Shown: positions 1 to 10,649 of the stretch, piece by piece
Layout of the letters: the number at the start of each line of letters is the position of its first letter
Position numbering within the stretch: position 1 is the first letter of the stretch
Origin: Dendrobium chrysotoxum
Lineage: Eukaryota > Streptophyta > Magnoliopsida > Asparagales > Orchidaceae
Length of the DNA stretch: 64,000 nucleotides
Direction of reading: 5' to 3'
NCBI GenBank assembly: GCA_019925795.1
Contig: CM034314.1
Span: 24,979,774 to 25,043,773, forward strand
Notes under the pieces: generated by a model
The model's database searches: none
Told to the model about the DNA's origin: nothing
Seen by the model: the letters and a program-made list of their open reading frames with translations, nothing else
Made by a program: the position numbers and the translations under genes

Positions 1-544
1 GGTAGCTAACGAATTCATACATGAGAGTGAAGTAGAGTAATTTGGATACTAAGTCTTAGTGAGGATCCTAGTATCTCTTAGGCTACACATAAATATAGGT
101 CATGAGGTCTAATTACGTAAAAATTTTTAATGTAGAATGATTTTTATTAGGTGTCCCAGCACAATGATAAATTTAGAAAGAATTTTGAGAAGCACGGGAC
201 AACTCACATGCGAGACATATTTATAGACATTAAAAAGTCAGCCGAGCGACCACTCTAGATTGGTGAGAGTGTATCGACTGAGTGGATCAGTGCTTGGGGT
301 AGCCTATATTATATAAAGAGGAGGGACCAGAATATACAGAACTAAGCTTCTGATGTTGGGGGTATGGATAGTTCTCTCCATACTGGGGTATAGTTCCACA
401 AACTAAGCACATGCATTGTTTGGTATGAAATTTTAAAAGATTTAATAATTTACCAAGATATGAATTTTATTATAAGTACATTATAGAAAAAGGTGCTGGG
501 TAGAGAACCCACCGCTATTAAGTTGCATAGTCATACCCCTAAGT

Positions 545-1018
545 GATAGAAGGACCAACAATGGGTTGATGAGCTAGTAAGGAGAGCCTACATGAGCACA
601 AAAGTTTAATATTTTTGGTGATATGCGTATATTGCATAATCTTGTATTAACTTTTATAGGATGAGTATATACGACTTTGGGAGAGCTAGGTAGGAGTAGG
701 TGAGGGATCTTCTGGTGGATCAGTAGAATATTCTGACTACCAAACTTAGTCACAAGCGGTGGGAGGAATGCGTAAAGGTCAGGTTTAAGGTTTAGGCTTG
801 AAAGCTTACACATACAAGGGTCAAACATCTGGTGGCTCCAGCTTCTTAACTAGTACCCAGGTGTCATTGTATAGCCAACAGATAACTGCCCTTACAGCCG
901 AGCTAGAGCAAGTTAGGAAATCATAAGCTGACTGACAAGTGCATATGTAGATGCAGATGCAACAAACTCAATTGTTGGGTGAGCTGCAGAAATTGAGGGA
1001 GCAATTTAGTGGAAAGTA
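545..1018 (+). pseudogene. CACTA accessory protein remnant (Transposase_24/TNP1-like C-terminus)
   Basis: A plus-strand frame read from about 780 gives a short basic stretch, then GLKAYTYKGQTSGGSSF, then a Gln/Glu/Leu-rich coiled-coil tail ending in LGELQKLREQFSGK before a stop near 1018. This order (K/G/S-rich motif, then a Q-rich coiled coil) is what I know from the C-terminus of plant Transposase_24 proteins, which are carried by CACTA elements and thought to bind subterminal repeats. Several in-frame stops interrupt it (for example near 930 and 945), so it is not expressed as a full protein. Upstream, 545-780 keeps only fragments, apparently split by an AT-rich intron-like stretch at about 605-660. 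Family assignment is by pattern, not by search. Confidence 0.5.
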
Positions 1019-1319
1019 GAAAGCTTCAACAGGGGATGAGATTGATTCTGATTAGATATTTTTTTAGTATTTCTAAACATCTATGTAGTTGTTTATTTTA
1101 TTGCCTATTTTTACTGTGCAACTAATGAACTTTATATTTCATTTTAAACTGTTTGGTGAATGTTTAATAAATTTGGAATGACCAAATTTGTTATCAAATA
1201 GTTTGTTGAATGTTAAACTGTTTGTTTATATTCAATGTTTGAATTAATATGATTTTTTGTATATTTTTATGCAAGTTTGTTATGTTGTAGAAAACATAAA
1301 CATAAGAGGGAGTGATATT

Positions 1320-1744
1320 TTTTAAATTTTGGCTACAGGTTTCCAACAAATTTTTGATAGATTATCTGCCAAAAATATTGATACAACGAAATGCATCACC
1401 TTTCCGGTGGATAATCCCTCAGAATCCTCCGTTGGCATATGTCCGATGATGTATTATGGTGAATAATCTGCCAAAAATACCTATGGTAAATTTCCGTAGG
1501 AAATTCTGACAAATAATCCTCCATAACTAATGAAAAAAAATGATGCATCATGCTTCCATTTTCCATCAAAATTTCGCCAATAAGCCGTCAAAAATATTTC
1601 CAACAGAATTTTTCTACAAGAGGAATGTTTTCGACGCATGTTTTTCCATCAAATGAGGTTCCATCGAAAATTCGCCTGAAACTTATTTTCTTCGACAGAA
1701 TTTCGTAGTTACTAGCAGATTTTTGCCGCGGGTAACGTGCAATA
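1320..1744. repeat. CACTA subterminal repeat region
   Basis: Many decayed copies of a short motif like TTCCGNCGGAAT or its complement lie in both orientations, for example around 1400, 1490, 1590-1610, 1655 and 1690. In CACTA elements such subterminal motifs bind the element-encoded protein. They stop abruptly at the terminus, which supports their role as the transposon's recognition region. Confidence 0.55.
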
Positions 1745-1755
1745 TTCCTGTAGTG
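1745..1755 (-). repeat. CACTA terminal inverted repeat end
   Basis: The plus strand reads TTCCTGTAGTG, that is CACTACAGGAA on the other strand, the conserved outermost bases of plant CACTA elements. Confidence 0.7.
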
Positions 1756-2219
1756 TAAGTACTCGTCTAAATTAGAACTAAGCAATTGGAAGTCATGCGT
1801 AAAGATGCATGATAACCTAATTAGCATAAAATGGTTTGGATTGATGCTCAAATTTTAGGTTTATCTAAATGAGGGAGTAGTGTAGATACAATCATTACAC
1901 TCTCACTATCTATAATAACTGTTCATCTCTTTTCATTAGAAGTGATTATTATTTAAAAAATATTATATATAAACTTGCCTTCTAAAAATTTTTTAGCAAC
2001 ATAAAACTGTCTCATAACAACAGAGATTGTATTATGTAAATCACCTTCATTTTCTTTAAAAAGGGTCATCATCAAAAAAATTTTCATAAAATTCATATTA
2101 AAGAAACTTATTCTCCTTCTTATGCACTATTTTCACATATGACACTTTTTATGACATTTAAAGTAAATAATATCAATGATACTCATACAGTAGAGTTCAT
2201 GGAGAATTTTTGCTATTAA
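1756..2219. other. AT-rich spacer, nothing recognised
   Basis: No open frame of note, no repeat boundary and no RNA gene seen. The stretch is AT-rich with scattered short A and T runs. Confidence 0.4.
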
Positions 2220-3015
2220 ACACTGCTAGATGTCGAGATTGTCAAAATTGAGGCAGATGGTGTAATGGTAGACTTGGATATCGAAGTTAAATAGGATGCA
2301 TTCTTAGGCTTTATAGAAGAGATCACTTTCTTCTATTTCTCAATCATCAAGGAAAAGTCAAAGACATCTTCTAAATATTTTGAATCCTCTAACTCATCTT
2401 TATTTTTAATTCCATGTTGGAGTCTAATGATAAACATAGTAGTATGTTGCCAATCAGGACTGATGAAGTTTTCCTTGGAGGTATCCATAAGTATTCGTCT
2501 AATTTGTCACATGTACAGTTCCTTGTTTGAGGGTCAACAATTAGCTATATAATTCTTTTTTCATAAAACCTTGGATATTATTTTTTCTTTAAAAGTTCTT
2601 TCATCTGAGGTTAAGTTTATTGGCTTCTATAATTCATAAGTTCTATAGCTAAAATGTTGGTTAGTAGATTTTGCATGCCCTATAATATTAGAACAAAATT
2701 TAATTTTAGCTAATCAACCATATTATACCGGTCAAAAAATTCCTATTGGGGTTAACCAATTAGGGAATTTATTAGGTTCATATATTTCATCAAAAGCTAG
2801 TCTTCAATTTTAATTTGGAGCAAGAATCACTAAGAATGCTAACATCTTATCTAGGTAGATGCCATTATATTAAAAGTCCTTAAAATTGGTCATCCCAAGA
2901 TTTAGGCTCAAGTGGAGTGTGAAATATAATAGTTAAACCTTATACTTGATCTTGAAGAGTTTGAGATATATTTTCAAACACATTAACCTTTTCATGAATA
3001 TCATCTATTTTGTTG
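2220..3015 (-). pseudogene. Decayed minus-strand coding remnant, family not recognised
   Basis: Read on the minus strand from about 3015 downwards, one frame gives protein-like blocks separated by stops: a coiled-coil-like start (IDDIHEKVNVFENISQTLQD), then PLEPKSWDD, WHLPR, DVSILSDSCSKLK, and further on ISPDWQHTTMFIIRL and ELEDSKYLEDVFDFS. The blocks have the composition of real coding sequence and keep their order over some 800 bases, with a frame change and at least six stops. The look is that of a retroelement or pararetrovirus-like structural polyprotein, but I cannot assign a family. It may equally be a captured host gene. Confidence 0.3.
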
Positions 3016-3588
3016 TAATTTAATGAATGCTATTCATTTTTTTTTTTAATTCTTTAAATTTACATGTAGGATGTAGTACTTTCTTTTAATAATGACAGAA
3101 AGAAAGATGAGAGAAAAAGTTTTTAAATAGAGAGCGAGAGAGGAAAAAATAGTGTATATATTTAATCAAAGTTAAATTAAGGTTAGGAAAACTTTTAAGC
3201 GGAGACGAGTATACAATATTTTTGTCTTAAACTCTCTTTAGACACTGAAAAGTTCAATTAAACCTTAAACATATAAAATTTGTCATGATATTTTTAAAGC
3301 ATGTAAGAGAAAGAAAGAAAAAGAAAAATTTTGTGAATTTAGCAAACCAAGCAATTATTTTAAATGGTAATAATTAGAAAATGCTTATAAACTCTAACCA
3401 TTGATTATAGGAATATAATTTATAAAAATACTTTATTATAATTCCAATAAAAGATATGGCATTAGTTTGTAGAACACCCTTTATACTTAAAAAATCTCAA
3501 AAAAAAAAAAAAAAGATTTTGGTAGTTTCACACAAATGTTAGGTTTTTGATGGTAGTAACAGCTTGGATAAAAGTAGAATTCTATTTC
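3016..3588. other. AT-rich spacer with A-run
   Basis: No gene seen. It contains a T-run near 3038, purine-rich stretches near 3098-3145 and 3305-3330, and an A-run near 3498-3514. Confidence 0.4.
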
Positions 3589-3716
3589 GGCTTCATTTTG
3601 GAAAATTTTCTCGTTGCTTTCTAAAATAACTTTTTAGTACAAACATTTTTTAATTAGAAATTTTGGTACTAAACGGTTGCTTTAGAAAGCAAAGAAAGTG
3701 GTCTCGAACGAAGGCT
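3589..3716. mobile_element. Hairpin MITE, copy 1
   Basis: The two halves are imperfect inverted repeats meeting at about 3652. The arm with TTGCTTTCTAAAATAACTTT (left) pairs with the complement of the arm ending at 3716, and the centre has complementary copies of TTTTAGTAC. A second copy with the same layout lies at 6605-6737. The pattern resembles the abundant plant hAT-like MITEs that begin near TTTGGGA and have a GTACTAAAA centre. Confidence 0.45.
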
Positions 3717-4065
3717 TAGTCATCAAATAACATGTAATTATCCATGTTTGTTTTCTTGAATAAACTACAACATAAGGAAATTAATGATTTAGGATAGCAA
3801 TAAATAATCTTAGTTGCAAGGTACCTCAAATTCTTAACTGTGAGGTGACTCAAATTCTTTGGGTCTTGAAATATCAAATCTTGCCACAAAAATAAATATT
3901 AAAGGTACCTCAAATTCTTTTGATTTTAGAAAACCAAATCCTATAGTAAAAACTAAATCTTATAATAAAGAATACTTAATTGGTGCAAAACAATTGGTAT
4001 TATAAAGCTATCTCACTACAATATAATCATGGTACCCAATTTAAGTCAACACCTACAATGAAAGG
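3717..4065. other. AT-rich spacer
   Basis: Holds a short internal repeat (GGTACCTCAAATTCTT near 3821 and 3904). No coding signal seen. Confidence 0.35.
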
Positions 4066-4082
4066 ACTAAAGTGTGAGCATA
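4066..4082. repeat. L1 target-site duplication, left copy
   Basis: ACTAAAGTGTGAGCATA here matches ACTAAAGTGTGAGTATA at 6527-6543 in 16 of 17 positions. It directly borders the T-run (the poly-A tail of the minus-strand element). Confidence 0.75.
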
Positions 4083-4520
4083 ATTTTTTTAAGGACTAGC
4101 CCAAATTCATTAAATAATAAAGATATTACATCGAAGGCCCAATTGAAGACAAAGCAAAATTACAATGTTAGAGAAAGCAGACTAAAAAAAAAAGTAGGTC
4201 GCAAATTAACAAAGAAGCAGTGAATAAAGAGAAGAAGCCAATCAGACTAAGGAAATGACATGAAGCTTCCTACAATCACCCAGCCACTAGGTAAGGACCA
4301 TCCATTGAAGGCAGCAAGACACAAGGCAACTAGAGGAAAACCACAAATGAAACAAGTATCAACCCATAAGGCAATGAAAAGCCACCGAACTAAATGAGAA
4401 AATGAACCACCAAGGTTGCCAGTAAGCCAAGGATAAATAGGGGAGAGCAGAAAGCAGCCTCATCATTTTCTAGAAGGATCCAAGGAAATAACACCCACTA
4501 CACATTCAATCTAGAATAAA

Positions 4521-4721
4521 TCACAACCGAGAAAGCAAAACATACCAGTCACACCCAAGGCCAAAAATCCCCACAGGATTAGAAACCAAAGCAAATAGCA
4601 CACTAACGAGAAACCAAAAACAAACAGGAGCAACAAACAATGCCCCACCTAGCAGGCCAAACAGAAACCCAACAACCTCCAAAGAAATCACCCACCCATT
4701 AACTCCACCAACCAAATCCAC
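4521..4721 (-). pseudogene. Short hydrophobic frame in the L1-like element
   Basis: A 66-codon open frame starting with a Met codon. It is rich in Gly, Val, Leu and Phe and includes VCFWFLVSVLFALVSNP, which would form membrane-spanning segments if translated. Position and composition fit a leftover of the region near the 3' end of the L1 element. I do not recognise a domain and doubt that it is expressed. Confidence 0.25.
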
Positions 4722-5017
4722 AACAATAGAGAGAAATAAGATTGGCGAAAATTACTTCCTGTTAAATTTTCTCCTACCACGTTTGCCACTCCCACATGAG
4801 AAGGTTTTATCAACTGAATGACCAACCTTCAACGCATACACTACATGAAAATCATCCCCAAGGTCATTATGATCTTCCCTAAGCGAGGAGGTAGACCCAT
4901 CCAACTAGTCAGTTTGATCCAAGTAGCTATCTTTCCTATGAAAGATGAGCTTTTAATTGATCATTAGAAATAAGGGAGCCAAAAAATCAATAAAAGGCAC
5001 ATCATTTGATTGCACAT

Positions 5018-6300
5018 TCATAGGCGGCAGAGCAGGTTCAAACGTAAATAAGGGGGAAACAAGATTGGTTCTACTAGAGGTTCATTTAACACCATCGTGT
5101 TGAAAGGGCAATGATCCTTCTCAATAGTAACTAGCAAATTAGCTGGAGGAGACTCAATAGAAGGGATTATAGCCAATTGATCAGCCTCTATATTAACATT
5201 ACCCTGAATCTCCTTATGCACGGGATAAGCCAAGTCCAATGAAGGACTAACACCATTATCGAATGGATTAACAACAGGGTCAATTAAATTAATTTCAACT
5301 GCATTATCAACAACACAATCGACCTTCTCCGATGTAGAAATAGGAGAAATCAAAGGGTCCCTAGAAACCCAATTGATGGGCATAGCATTCCCCACTTCAT
5401 CAGCAATCACATTTTCCAAATGAACCGCAACACCAACATCTACCTTATTTTGTAATATTAAGTCAACACTAACATTGCCATGAAAATTCTTATGCGCATC
5501 AAGCAATTCTCCAGCACCAGTCACATTATCCAGAGGGGTAGGGACCTTAATTAATTGATAAAGAGTTACAAAATCTTTCCTAGAATGACCTAAAGGTTTA
5601 TAATGATCACTTAATTATGGGAAATCGTCCATCAACATAGATTGAATATAACCAAATTTTTCAGGACCCAACTATACCTTATCAGGATATCATTTTGTAA
5701 TATTGAGTTCCACCAAAACTCTAGCAATCAATAGATGATATCCCACTGCAGTGGCATTATCAGTACAAAGAGGTCGTCCAAATAGAGAACCAATACCATG
5801 TAATATACGGGAGAGAAGAAATGCAAACACATATTCAAGAAGGAGACCTAAATAGGGACAATAGGGGATTCCTCAGGAATGTCCACAAAAGGAGACCACT
5901 TAGTCAATTTCATGAAATAATTACTAACAAAGTAGGATCGATAAGCAAAGACATGACAATAATCCAAATCACATCACAATTTAAACAGAACATGGCTGGA
6001 ATCCAATAGGGTGACGAAAAATTCACCGAGAGTTTTAAATTGAAGAAAAACTTCCTAATAAAATTTAAATATGGCCTACGATTAGGGAAGTAACCAATAA
6101 GAGAGAAAGCAAAGGGGGCTGCAAAAGCCAAATCCTCTTCCTCCGATATCAAAAGAGAAAGCAACCCCCAATAGGAGGACAGTTTAAGGTCTGCAAAGGA
6201 CCCAGATGAGGAAAACCCCATTAGGGCGTCGATAAATGACTCAGAGTTGGATTGACCATCCAAAAAAAGGATCATCCAACCTTACAAGGTTAACCGCCAT
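5018..6300 (-). pseudogene. L1 ORF1 remnant with DUF4283 domain
   Basis: The likely start is the ATG at 6298-6300 (MAVNLVRLDDPF), about 225 bases inside the element's 5' end. Within the T-run near 6265-6272 the frame shifts by one. The following open stretch (6275-5910) shows the DUF4283 pattern: a hydrophobic FSLIGYFPNRRP block, a predicted strand with FNLKLSV, and then, continuing through frame changes to about 5640, remnants of the LVPVWI-type and IARV-type strands seen upstream of the zf-CCHC_4 knuckle. A further open stretch at 5018-5524 (168 codons, acidic, Asn/Val/Ile-rich) corresponds to the low-complexity linker after the knuckle. ORF1 proteins bind the element RNA in the cytoplasm. 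With shifts and stops this copy is dead. Confidence 0.6.
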
Positions 6301-6526
6301 TCACCGTGGCGAGGTCAGAACACTCAAAGATCCTAACAAAGAAAATTCAAACCAACAGGATAGGAGAAAATATCAAACATAAAGCAAAGTGGGAAACCTT
6401 CCTAAGCTGATGGAAGAAATGACGAGCAGCAAAACCAGCCCCCGATGAGGGCAAGCGGCAGGGGAGAAAACCCTAGCAATAGCACGACCACTAATTTGTT
6501 TCATAAATGTTTGTGAAGAAGCACTA

Positions 6527-6543
6527 ACTAAAGTGTGAGTATA
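6527..6543. repeat. L1 target-site duplication, right copy
   Basis: Pairs with 4066-4082, with one C/T difference. Confidence 0.75.
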
Positions 6544-6604
6544 CTCTAATAAGAGGATATACAATTTTGGGCTTTGATAATTGATCTAAAACTTGAGGGT
6601 AAAT

Positions 6605-6737
6605 AAGGTATTATTTGGGACAACTTTTTTCTTCCTTTCTAAAGTAGCTTTTTAGTATTAAAATTTCATGAATTAAAAACTTTTGTACTAAAAGGTTGTC
6701 TTAGAAAATAGTAAAAAGCTATCCCAAATGAATCCTT
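6605..6737. mobile_element. Hairpin MITE, copy 2
   Basis: The left arm starts AAGGTATTATTTGGGACAAC. The right arm, read on the other strand, starts AAGGATTCATTTGGGATAGC. The arms pair over most of their length with a short centre near 6670 and share the centre motif with copy 1 at 3589-3716. Arm ends and layout suggest a hAT-like MITE. The target duplication is not clear. Confidence 0.5.
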
Positions 6738-7050
6738 AATGTGTTGTTAAATTGCTTTATTTTGAGTTAATCTCATTTATTACAATAATAAGGAGTTTTG
6801 CTTTTATAATCTTCATACATCAATGAATGGAAGTTACAATTGTCCACATAGCTCTTACATAGTCTAATTTAATGAGAGGAAGAAATTATGTCTGAAAATT
6901 TTTGATTAAAGAATGATTAGAATGGACTTAGAGTCTTTAAAATTTATTTTGAGATGAACATAATATATAAAAAGTTTATACTGCTTTATTCTTTAAATTT
7001 AATCTAAAATTTTTAAATCTCTTTCTATCCACAAATTTGATGAAAACATT
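6738..7050. other. AT-rich spacer before element A
   Basis: No coding or repeat signal recognised apart from AT-rich sequence. Confidence 0.35.
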
Positions 7051-7055
7051 CTAAC

Positions 7056-8172
7056 AGATATATCATCAAAAATTTATCTTGATCGGGAACGAATCTCGAG
7101 GCAAAAATCAAGTTAGAAGCTTCAAAAATAAAATCCGGGGCCATCTAAACTCCAATTTTAACAAACTTATAGTCGAATTGAACGTCTCAGAAACACAAAC
7201 CCAATAACACAAAATTTAACTTAATCCGAGCCCAAATGAGTCCAAATCAAAGACCCGAAGCACATTTGGAAGGTTCAATCCATAATTTGGATTACCAAAT
7301 AGTATCCAAATATGACGTGCTTCTAGTCGAATAGAGCGGTTCGCCTAGATGAATCCAACATGCCTAAGATCTCCGAATTTTGATATCATTTGTGCCTTCA
7401 AATGCCCAATCAATGGTGCACGATCAAGGGATTCAACATCGGTCATCCATTCAAATCACTCCCAACTTACCCCTGATCTTCCTCCTACTTACTGGCCATG
7501 CCACTCTCAGAAAATTATAAATGGACCCCTCATTTCTCTTGAGAGGGGACCCAAGCAAGAATAGAAGAGAAGAAGAGAAGAGAAGAGAAGAGAAGGAAGA
7601 GAGCTTCCTTGTCACCAGACTCCTCCTCGACCACCGCCGAACTTCCGCCTGGCCGTCAATTAACGCTGGAGTTCTGTCTGACCCTCAAGTGACGTTGGAG
7701 TTCTACATGATCTCCAAGTGACACTAGAGTTCTGTCTGACCCTCAAGTGACGTTGGAGTTCTACATGATCTCCAAGTGACACTAGAGTTCTGCCTGACCT
7801 CCAAGTGATGACATAGTTCCGCTCGACCTACAAGTGACACCGGAGTTCTTCCCCATAGTTGACTAACGCGAGATTTTTGCCCGACAACGTTGCTAGATTT
7901 TTTATCTTCATTTGTAATTGATTTTCAACCTGAGAGTAAATTATTGTAAACTTATCATCCTCAATTTTAAGGATGAGTCAGCCACTTATAACCTAAGCAA
8001 ACACTAGTGAAATATTTTCAATAAGGTGTGGCCCCATGGTTTTTCCCTTTCCAGGATTTTCCATACAAAAATTTTAGTATTCTTTCATTTTTCTATTTAT
8101 GTGCTGCATATCCGTACAATATTGAGATAAAAATTTCTACCTCTATCGCCATGTATATTCTAGAACGCAATA
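7056..8172 (+). repeat. 5' LTR of element A
   Basis: Aligns with 11706-12715 over its length. It begins with a mutated TG (AGATATATC versus TGATATATC) and ends near CAATA. A TATA motif lies at 7516-7522, followed by a purine-rich GAGAAGA tract (7567-7600). Downstream are short units built on GTTCTGNCTGACCTNCAAGTGAC; one 58-bp block is duplicated (7671-7728 and 7729-7786), which explains part of the extra length over the 3' LTR. Confidence 0.8.
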
Positions 8173-8173
8173 G

Positions 8174-8191
8174 TTTGGTGTTGTCTGTGGG
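8174..8191 (+). promoter_or_regulatory. Primer-binding site of element A
   Basis: TTTGGTGTTGTCTGTGGG directly follows the LTR. It is a decayed form of the TGGCGCCGTCTGTGGG sequence used for tRNA priming by many plant Ty3/gypsy elements. The same site is seen in element B. Confidence 0.65.
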
Positions 8192-8223
8192 AAACCAATC
8201 CCACAATTCTAAGTGTTTCCTTA

Positions 8224-9760
8224 ATGGCCAACAAGTATAGTAATCGCATCTTAGGAGCCTCTCGCTCCAACACCCACCAATCCAGAAATCAGTCTATGAA
8301 TCATGGATGCCAAGTATCTGCCACTTTTTATCCTGGGGGGCAACACACTACTGGAGAAGGAACTTCAGGACCTTTCCTAGAAGAACATATCTAAAAGATA
8401 AAAGAATCTCAAAAAGAGATCCTTCAACTCCTGCGAGAGTCTTGACAACTAGTGCTAGCAACACAAGAGGAGGTTCTTGTCCTTAGAGATCTATCAGTGG
8501 CCAAAGGTGTTAAACATGAGCATCTTTTTTTAGAGATTCCTCTTTCTCCACCAAGGAGGCATCCACAATCACATAAGGACTATGAACTTACTAACACTAT
8601 AAGTTCTACCCATCCTTCACACATAGGTAGGCAACCCCATATTCCTCCAGATATCTCTGAGGACTTTGCTCGACCGCACGTTGCTGAGCTCCCTCGTAAT
8701 ACCCTACGTCACGAACTGTGATGATTGGTCTGAGAAGAGTTCCTCATGGGAGGTATAAGGCAACCTCTTTATCAGTGGGACTTTTAAGAGTCATCACCCC
8801 TGCTTGAATCCATTCTTCAGTACCCTATTCAGGCAGGATTTAAACTACCGAGCATTGATTCCTATGATGGGACATCTAACCTGTAAAAGTATATCAATCA
8901 GTATAAAACCATTATACATATCCAGTGAGCCTCAGATGTGCTCCTATACCAGGTTTTTCCTGCTACCCTTAAAATATAAGTTAGAACGTGGTTCTATTCA
9001 TTTCCAGCCAAAATAATCCCTACATTCATCAAATTGGCCAAAGTGTTCATTGAACAATTCATTATCAATCGAAGAATTGCTAAGGATTCTTCTCACATCT
9101 CTGGGATCTATCAAAATGAGGAAGAATTATTGAAGGAGTATTTTCAATAATTTTCCACTGAGGCTCATCAAATTCCCGGAGTAGATCCTGAATTGCTAAG
9201 AGGAGTTTTTCTTGGAGGCCTTCATCCTGGTCCATTTCACTTGGCACTGATTCGAGATACGGTTCCCTCATATGCTGACCTGGTCCATCATGTAGAGGCA
9301 TAACTATTAGTAGATGAAGACATCAATGCTCATAAAAAGAATTTGAGTAACCTTCAAGAAAGTGCAAAAATGCTCCTATAATGGATAACTCATTCTCACA
9401 GCAAAAGAAATAAGGGAAGAATAGCCTGCTCCATTACCACGATATGAGTTTCAACAAGAAAAAGAGTATATGCCTGTCAACGCATCTCAAACCAATATAC
9501 TGATGGTCATTCATGATCAAGAAACTATCAAGTGGCCTAAACCTTTGAAGCTAAATATGAGAAATCAGAATTAATACAGTTATTTCCATCATAGTTGTGA
9601 GCACACCACTAAAGCTTGTAAGCCACTCAAAAATAAAATTGAGGGACTTATTCGATAAGGCTACCTTTGAAAGTTCATTCAAGACTCACCTACTCAAGAT
9701 GAGGCTCATTTCACTAGGGGCAAAATCAATAACATATAGGTTAATATCATCGAGTATGGC
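8224..9760 (+). pseudogene. gag remnant of element A (Retrotrans_gag)
   Basis: Start chosen at the ATG at 8224, about 30 bases after the PBS, giving MANKYSNRILGASRSN. A Gln/Leu-rich segment with EILQLLRES and EEVLVLRD follows. From about 8760 to 9310, through a few stops, the capsid-like domain is visible: a LPSIDSYDGTSN-like block, then TWFYSFPAKIIPTFIKLAK, then GIYQNEEELLKEYFQ, and GVFLGGLHPGPFHLALIRD. Near 9510-9740 a WPKPLKLN block leads to an HTTKAC motif, the decayed zinc knuckle of Tat-type gag. Gag packages the element RNA into cytoplasmic particles. Stops and shifts make this copy non-functional. No protease or polymerase follows. Confidence 0.7.
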
Positions 9761-10075
9761 TCTGACATACAACCTTGGATATGTCACACATCCTTGGTGA
9801 ATTCTCTCAATCTCTTCCATATAAGTTAATGTCATCATGTAGCACTCTGACATACAGCCTCGTTTAGGTCATACATCCTTGGAGGATTCTCTGGACCTCT
9901 TCCATATAGGTTAACATCATCGAGTAATGCTCTGACATACAACCTCAAATAGATCATACATCATAGGTGGATTCTCTTGACCTCTTCCATACAGGTTAAC
10001 AACATTGAGTAATACTCTGACGTACAACCTCAGATAGGTCATATTTCTTTAGCAAATTCTATTGACATACGCTCT
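9735..10075 (+). repeat. Tandem repeat block A1, unit about 90 bp
   Basis: About four copies of a unit containing AGGTTAACATCATCGAGTAA, GCTCTGACATACAACCTC and CATACATCCTTGG. The same block, longer and reverse-complemented, lies in element B at 16570-17000. Confidence 0.7.
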
Positions 10076-10079
10076 TCTA

Positions 10080-10640
10080 CCAGTAACTGAACTTCTATCG
10101 AACAAAGGACTTCTGTCCGTTATCAGACTTTTATTGGACTTATACCTGACACCAAACTTCCACTTGTCACTAGATTTCTACCCGACACCACACTTCTACT
10201 AGACGCCAGACTTATGCCCATCGTCAGACATTTATTGGACTTATACCCGACACTGAACCTCCGCCTATTGTAGATTTCCACCAGACACCAAACTTCTACC
10301 TGATGCCAGACTTACGCCTGTCGTCAGACTTTTTTTGGACTTCTACCTAATCTTGGACTTTCATCCATCACCGGACTTTCATCGTACTACTACCTGATGC
10401 CTAACTTCTACGCGTCATCAGACTTCAGCTCGTCATTAGACTTTTGCCCATCGCCAAACTTTTATCGGGCATCTGCTTGATACTGAATTTTTACCTGCCG
10501 TCGGACTACTACCCATTACTGGACTCTCATCAAGCTTCTACCCAATGCCAAATTTCCACTCATCACAAGACTTCTTCCAAATGTCAAACTTCCATCCTTT
10601 GCTAGACTTCCACCTAACCATCAAACATCCAACTATATGC
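10080..10640 (+). repeat. Tandem repeat block A2, unit about 20-25 bp
   Basis: Many degenerate copies built on GGACTTCTACCCGTCGCC-like sequence. The matching block in element B is 15775-16560. Confidence 0.65.
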
Positions 10641-10649
10641 TGACTATTA

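Larger units (their letters stand above)
1..1755 (+). mobile_element. CACTA (En/Spm) DNA transposon, right-hand part
   Basis: The window opens inside a CACTA element whose right end is at 1755. The last 11 bases read, on the minus strand, CACTACAGGAA, the characteristic inverted terminus of the superfamily. Just inside it are several hundred bases of degenerate subterminal repeats, and further inside a decayed plus-strand reading frame like the second, non-transposase protein of plant CACTA elements. The three bases outside the end (TAA, 1756-1758) would be one copy of the 3-bp target duplication, but the other end lies outside the window. Confidence 0.75.
4083..6526 (-). mobile_element. L1-like non-LTR retrotransposon, internally deleted
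   Basis: Minus-strand element of about 2.4 kb. Its 3' end is the T-run at 4084-4090 (poly-A tail read backwards), and its 5' end is at 6526 against a 17-bp target duplication. It carries an ORF1 of DUF4283 type but no endonuclease or reverse transcriptase, although plant L1 elements are usually around 6 kb. Because both ends are present, the missing part is an internal deletion, not the usual 5' truncation. It would depend on enzymes supplied by another element. Confidence 0.65.

Noticed and set aside
7349..7564. 71-codon plus frame
   Set aside because: Within the 5' LTR of element A, covering its TATA region; not matched in the other LTR as an open frame.
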